From positions 2,641,001 through 2,705,000 of the forward strand of contig NC_133400.1 in the NCBI RefSeq assembly GCF_047511655.1: 64,000 nt of DNA, in the 5' to 3' direction. The stretch is from Castor canadensis. Lineage: Eukaryota; Chordata; Mammalia; Rodentia; Castoridae. How positions within the stretch are numbered: position 1 is the stretch's first letter; each line of letters begins with the position of its first letter. Below the pieces are notes generated by a model. It was not told the DNA's origin. It did no database searches and worked only from the letters and a program-made list of their open reading frames with translations. Shown one piece after another: positions 58,918 to 64,000 of the stretch. The position numbers and the translations under genes were made by a program.

Positions 58918-61900
58918 GAAAAGTCGCCAGTGTTCCCAGGAGCCCCCAAATTATTGGGGATAAAGTTCCCAGTGCTTGCCATGGGCCAACTTCTTCCTCT
59001 CCCAGCAGTTCCAGTCTAGATGGTTACCACCCTGTTCTGGACCTTTGCCTCCCAGAGCTTGACCAGACCATCATGAGATCCTGGAGAGAAATCCCCTGGC
59101 CTCTGGCAGGAGCAGGGAGAGGAGCCTTCCTTCCCACAGCCTAGCAACCTGCAGGAAGGAAATACTAACTCCAGGCCTCTGGCCCCCTTCTTCCACTTCA
59201 AGGGGTGGGAAAGGTAAACAAAAACAAAACACAAAAGACGGAGAGGCACGTGTGATGCCGACAGCCCAGGGCCCACAGGCTCGCTGGAGAGAGATGCACT
59301 CAAAGGCCATGGCGGAACTCCCACACTTGCCATGTCACTAACGCCCACTCTCCTCTCAGCAGGTCCCCTTGCCCGGCACCCCAGGTGACTAGCAGGGCAA
59401 AAATTGCAGGCAGACAAAAGGCAACAGCAAAGTTTGAAAGCGATAGCAAGCATCAGAACCAGATGCGGATGTGGCACCATGGCCTTCCAAGATGGAGGAC
59501 CAATGTTAGGGTTATCAGGCTGGGAATTTCAAACATGAGTGACTAATACCACCCCTCTGGGCCTCCGTGGGTCTGCAAGGAATGACAGCAATGTCCACAT
59601 CCACAGGTACCGATTCATTCCTGATGGGAGCTTGCTTGGGATGAGCCCTGGAGGTCCAGCCCTGTGGGCACTTCCTGCATGGCCTGGGAGCCACCAGCAG
59701 CACCTCAGGTTTACAGGGACGGGGCAGAGCACACTTCACGTTCAGCTGTTAGGACCCATTTTACGTATTTTACTGATGTGTTAATTTTTTGGTTAAATTA
59801 ATGGCCAAAAATCAGAAGTTGGTATTTGCTGAGTCGAGCTGGAGGATGGAATCAGGACAACTATAGAGCCTTAGGAATTTGGATTTGGTTGCGAAGGGGA
59901 GTGCCTTCCAACAGTGGGCTCCTGGGACTGGAGCTGCCATGGGTGGGCACTGAAGCAGACTCATCCTCCCTAGGAAACGTCTGGTTCTCACGGTTCCAGG
60001 CGCTGGGAAGTTCAAGGTCAAGGTTCTGGCCAATTTAGTTCCTGGTGAAAGCTTCCTTCCTTCTTCATTGAGAGACTGAGAGAGATGGAGATAGAGCGAG
60101 AGAGAGGGGGGAGGAAAGCGGAGGGAGTGAGAAAGAGAGAGAGAGAGACATTGGCTCACACTGCTGACATATCTGCAGGGAGGGCTGTCAAATGGAGACT
60201 CAGGCAGGAGCTTGCACTGCTGTCTTGGGGCAGAGGTTCTTCTTAGAAATCTCAGTTTTGCTCCTAAGGCCTTCACCTGCTTGGGTGAGGCCCATTCACA
60301 TCGTTGAGGGTCATCCACCTCCTTTACTTAAAGCCAGCTAACTGCAGAGGTCAACCATGTCTTCCACAAGTGCCTCTTCAGATATGCTCAGAGGACACAT
60401 GGACGCACAGACCTGACCATGGTGGGGGCTGTGCTCAGATCTATTCTGTCTGACTGTGTCCTTCTTCCCTGTAGACCGAGCCTCTGGGAACTGAGCAGGC
60501 TGAGAAGCACTTGGCCTGTGCCCCTTGGCCCATCTACCTCAGATGTCTGCCTGATGGCTGCATCAGCATTTTTGTCAACATTCTACATGTCTGAGCTGGC
60601 CAAGGTGACAAAATGTCAGCGCCTCAGCCATTGACTGGCCTTCCTGCCACCTGCCCAGGGCACACATGGACAGTCTTCTCAGAGCTGGACCTTGCCATGG
60701 GGTGATGGCAGGTCATTACACACGTGGAGGAGGAGAGGGTGACCACAGCAATCCATTCTGAGCACCAGGAACCTTTGGCCACCTTCTAAGTAGCAAGTCC
60801 TTTCATTGCACCTGGTGCCCAGACCAGGAAACTGAGGCCCTTCGGGGTGGGGTCCTATGGCTAGTATGTGGCAGGGCCAGCATTCAAACCCAGATCTTCT
60901 GGCTCCAGAATCTGTCTTCTGGAGCTGACAGCACATGTCACCTTAAGGCATCACTATCTGTCCCTGTGTCACACTGGGGATGACAGCTGGGGGGAGAACA
61001 CATACAGTCCCAGCCCTGAATCCCTCTCTGCCGAATGGAAGCTTCGTTGCACTGTTGAGGCAGCAGCTTCTTATCCAGGGGGGGGCTTACTCTCATCTCC
61101 GCTCTCTGGAATGCCTTGAGAATCCGGGTCTGCCGAACGCTTTGGAAAAACATGAAAAGAATTTCTCAAATGCCAGCTTTGACTCTTTTAATCAGTTATA
61201 GGCTCGCCTCTGGGGTAACCCTAAGACGACATAAAATCCCAAATGCTCACCCCACTGGAGCAAACAAAACTTATTTCCCAGAGAGGATTTGAGCTCTGGG
61301 GTGGTGACTGTGGATTTCACATACAAATGCCATCCAGAGAGAGCTGAGTTGGGAGTTGCAAATAAATGAACACTGTGCAGTTCTGTGGTGATGGCAGAGG
61401 GCTGTCCTGAGGCAGGGCAGTGGCAGGAAGGTCCCAGACATGTCTACCTGTGGCCTTTGCAGTCCAAGCAATCCTGACAGCCCTTGAGGACAGGGACTCA
61501 GCAAACTGCAAGGAAATAACTCTGAGCACACGCATCCAACCACCCGTGTTGAACAATACTTCCAAGTGCCTGGAACACTTTTCAGTGTTTCAGTGTTTCA
61601 GTGTTCAGTTTCAGCCTAGCAGGAGGAAGGGGACTGCCTGCAGCTGCAGGTGGAGCCTTCCCTGTGACCATCACCCCCTCCTGGGGACTCTTGCTTCCTC
61701 TGGCCGATGAGGGGTAGCTACAGACCACTGTGTCCCCCACCTTGGAGCAGCATGTCCCAGGGAGGACAGCCCTGAGGCCCTGTGTGCCATGCTCCTGGCT
61801 TTGTAGAGACTGAGCCTCCCTGAAGATGGAGCCCATGCTGCTGCTCAGGCCAGGAAACGTGAGTCTCCATCATCCACTGCGCCACGGAAACCACTGCAAA

Positions 61901-64000
61901 ATTGCTCCCTTCCTTCTGCGCTGCTCAGGGGCAGCTCCAGGAGGCCTCTGACAAGAGAGCATTGTGTCGTTCAGATCCCGCCCCTGTCACAAAGGGGCCT
62001 TTCACTGCCGATTAGGGCGGGTGGGGACAGAGGCCACTCATTTAGCTGGCTCTGGCACAGTGGACTTGGGTCCGAGGTGCTGCTCCCTGGAACCCGTGGA
62101 GAGAGACACACCTCTTCTTTGACTTCCAGCTGCTGCCTGAGCCCACTTGGCTTATTCGTCCCGGGAGAGGTGGCTGGCTGTTTACTGTAAACAGAGCCAA
62201 GACGGAGAGCTCACAAGGTTCTCTGTCACAGAGTCATTTCCTCTGGAAGAAGGGCTCTGCATAGATGGATGGATGATTTATGGTGGGAACGACCTCCAGA
62301 AGGATGTATGAGAGGTTGACAGCCATGGTTGTCTGTGGGGAGCTGCCAGGAGCTAGGAGAAAGGACAGGAGGGAAAGAAAATTCACCCCTGTCCTTGCGG
62401 ACTTCAGGACAGATTTCTAATTGGAAATTATCTTCTTCCTGCAAAAAGTCAAAGTGCTCTCCCGTTTCGAGAGGGAGGGCGTCCTCCACGAGAAGCCTTC
62501 CCGGCTGTGTGTGCGTTGGGAAGATCAGAAATGTAATTGCTTTCGGCAGAACGCGGCCCCACTGTGTAATTAAACTGAGGGGCTGTCGGCTCCCAGAGTT
62601 TAAGTGACTTCATGTGCACTTGGCGGTCATGCCCCCTCCTTGGACAAAAGTGCTACTTCATTTTCATGTACAAAATGGTTCCCAGGCCAGGAGGACAGGC
62701 TACATTCCTGGCCACCTCTGCACAGTGTGAGGCTTGCTGGGAGTGGTGGTCCTGGATGGCCGGGCTTCCGGGTGGTGCTAAGGACAGAGGGAGGGACAGA
62801 AAAGGAGGGAGGAAGGGAAGCCACTACAGGGGCCTCCAGCCATGTTTATCTCCCTCCAGAGCCGGCACTTTCTCTGTGACCAAGGACACCAGCACTCATC
62901 AGAGCCAACGTTTTACAGCTGGAGACATGAACGTCCCTCTCTTTGATCTTCCTCTGCCCCATTAAAACTAATAGGAACGACCCCAAACATCTGCATGACC
63001 TTGATCAGACAGACTTTCTATCAGGAGGTGGAGGCCGTCGGAGTCCCCAGGTGTAACAGGCTTCATCCTTCTGCTCATGAGACCACAGAGGAACCCCATG
63101 AGGGTCTTGAAAAAGGACATGTGGGGGAGAGCATGAACTGAGTTCATCACACAAACTGAGGAGCTTCTCTGAGCTGCCTGTTTGAATGTGCAAGATGGAG
63201 ATAATAATGACGTGAAAAGGGTACCCACCTCCTTATGTAGCTGGGCTGAGAAGGGCTGAGGATAAAGCTCAGGCATCCTAGACTCAGAAAATGCTGTCAC
63301 CACCACCATTATTTTACTTTCATTTTCACTCCTGAGGAGTAATGCTGCACCAACCTATCATGTTAGTGAGGACCATGTCTTCGATGCAGGGAGTACGAAG
63401 TCAGTCACATCCTTTGCTCTCGGTCCCTTGGCTGTGTGGTGGGCAGCTGGAGACATCACCAAACAAAGAAAAAACTCTGTGATCAGAAGGTCGATCCTGG
63501 CTTCTGGGCACAAGTCTGCTGCAACCTGCACCGTAGCCATTAGCAAGTCACTTCACCTTGTCTGTCTGTACCTTTGCTCACCAGCAGGAACTTTGTTGGA
63601 TGAACACCACCACACATTCTAGCCAGCCAGCTAGAAATCCATTTAGAAGGAGAATGGAGGCTGTGGAGTCCAGCGGTTAGAGTGTGTGGGGGTGTTGGCA
63701 CCCAGCCACCCTAGCTCAGTGGCCTGCACTGACCAGCCCTCTCTGGGTCCTAATCTCCTCTGCTAAACGTAATAAGGAGAATGGTTTGAATCACGTAGAG
63801 TTGTTGTGAGGAGGAAGACATCAGTTATGCTTCCAGGGATGCTGGCTATGAGAGCCCAGTGCACCTTAGCTGTTGCTGTTACCATGTGGGGTTATGACCA
63901 CGCCAGGCAGAGTGATGTGCGTGCTGGGACCAAGGCCTGCTCAACCCATGAGCAAAGGAAGGAGCTGTGCACTGTCCGATCCAGAGGAAGGGGATTCGCT
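58918..64000. other. Presumed FENDRR body / upstream intergenic DNA, no protein gene seen
   Basis: It holds MIR-like fragments near 60820-60920 and 63660-63860, a GA-rich stretch (60080-60150), a short (TTTCAGTG)n repeat at 61579-61604 and a unique A/T-rich block near 62520-62610 (TGTAATTGC, TGTAATTAAACTGAGG). No domain or splice-consistent gene could be recognised. Confidence 0.5.

Overview
The window is nuclear DNA of a placental mammal, very probably a rodent. It has large introns, CpG-island promoters, old MIR and L1 fragments, and many copies of a chimeric SINE that joins a 7SL/B1-like half to a tRNA/ID-like half (B1-dID style). That SINE type suggests a non-muroid rodent, perhaps a castorimorph, but this is inference. 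The locus is the FOXF1-MTHFSD part of the FOX cluster (human 16q24.1), here in reverse orientation. FOXC2 and FOXL1 would lie beyond position 1.

Layout. 1-4640: intergenic DNA with old repeats. 4660-4960: CpG-island promoter of MTHFSD with CRE, GC-box and NRF1-like sites. 4824-17379 (+): MTHFSD coding exons, with a candidate poly(A) signal at 18615. 18640-30600: intergenic, with a CpG-rich block at 28.8-29.65 kb. 31957-34429 (-): two-exon FOXF1, convergent with MTHFSD. 34.3-36.7 kb: CpG island carrying the FOXF1 promoter and, by synteny, the start of the divergent lncRNA FENDRR (+). 36.3-64 kb: no protein gene seen; by synteny this is the FENDRR body and FOXF1 upstream regulatory DNA, with several small CpG islands and A/T-rich blocks that look like conserved enhancers.

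Main observations. (1) MTHFSD has two tandem versions of its third coding exon, both 114 nt and phase 0, separated by only 32 nt. This is the layout expected of a mutually exclusive exon pair. (2) The last MTHFSD exon has an in-frame TGA before the RNA-recognition motif and a later frame change inside it, so this species appears to encode a 254-residue protein without the RRM. (3) FOXF1 has three in-frame candidate starts. The most upstream encodes MTAEVQ, the same N-terminus I recall for frog and fish Foxf1, while the best Kozak context is at the most downstream one. (4) A 39-nt 5' half of a tRNA-type SINE sits between perfect 15-nt target-site duplications with no A-tail. No other protein-coding gene could be supported; long frames elsewhere are repeat-driven or antisense shadows.
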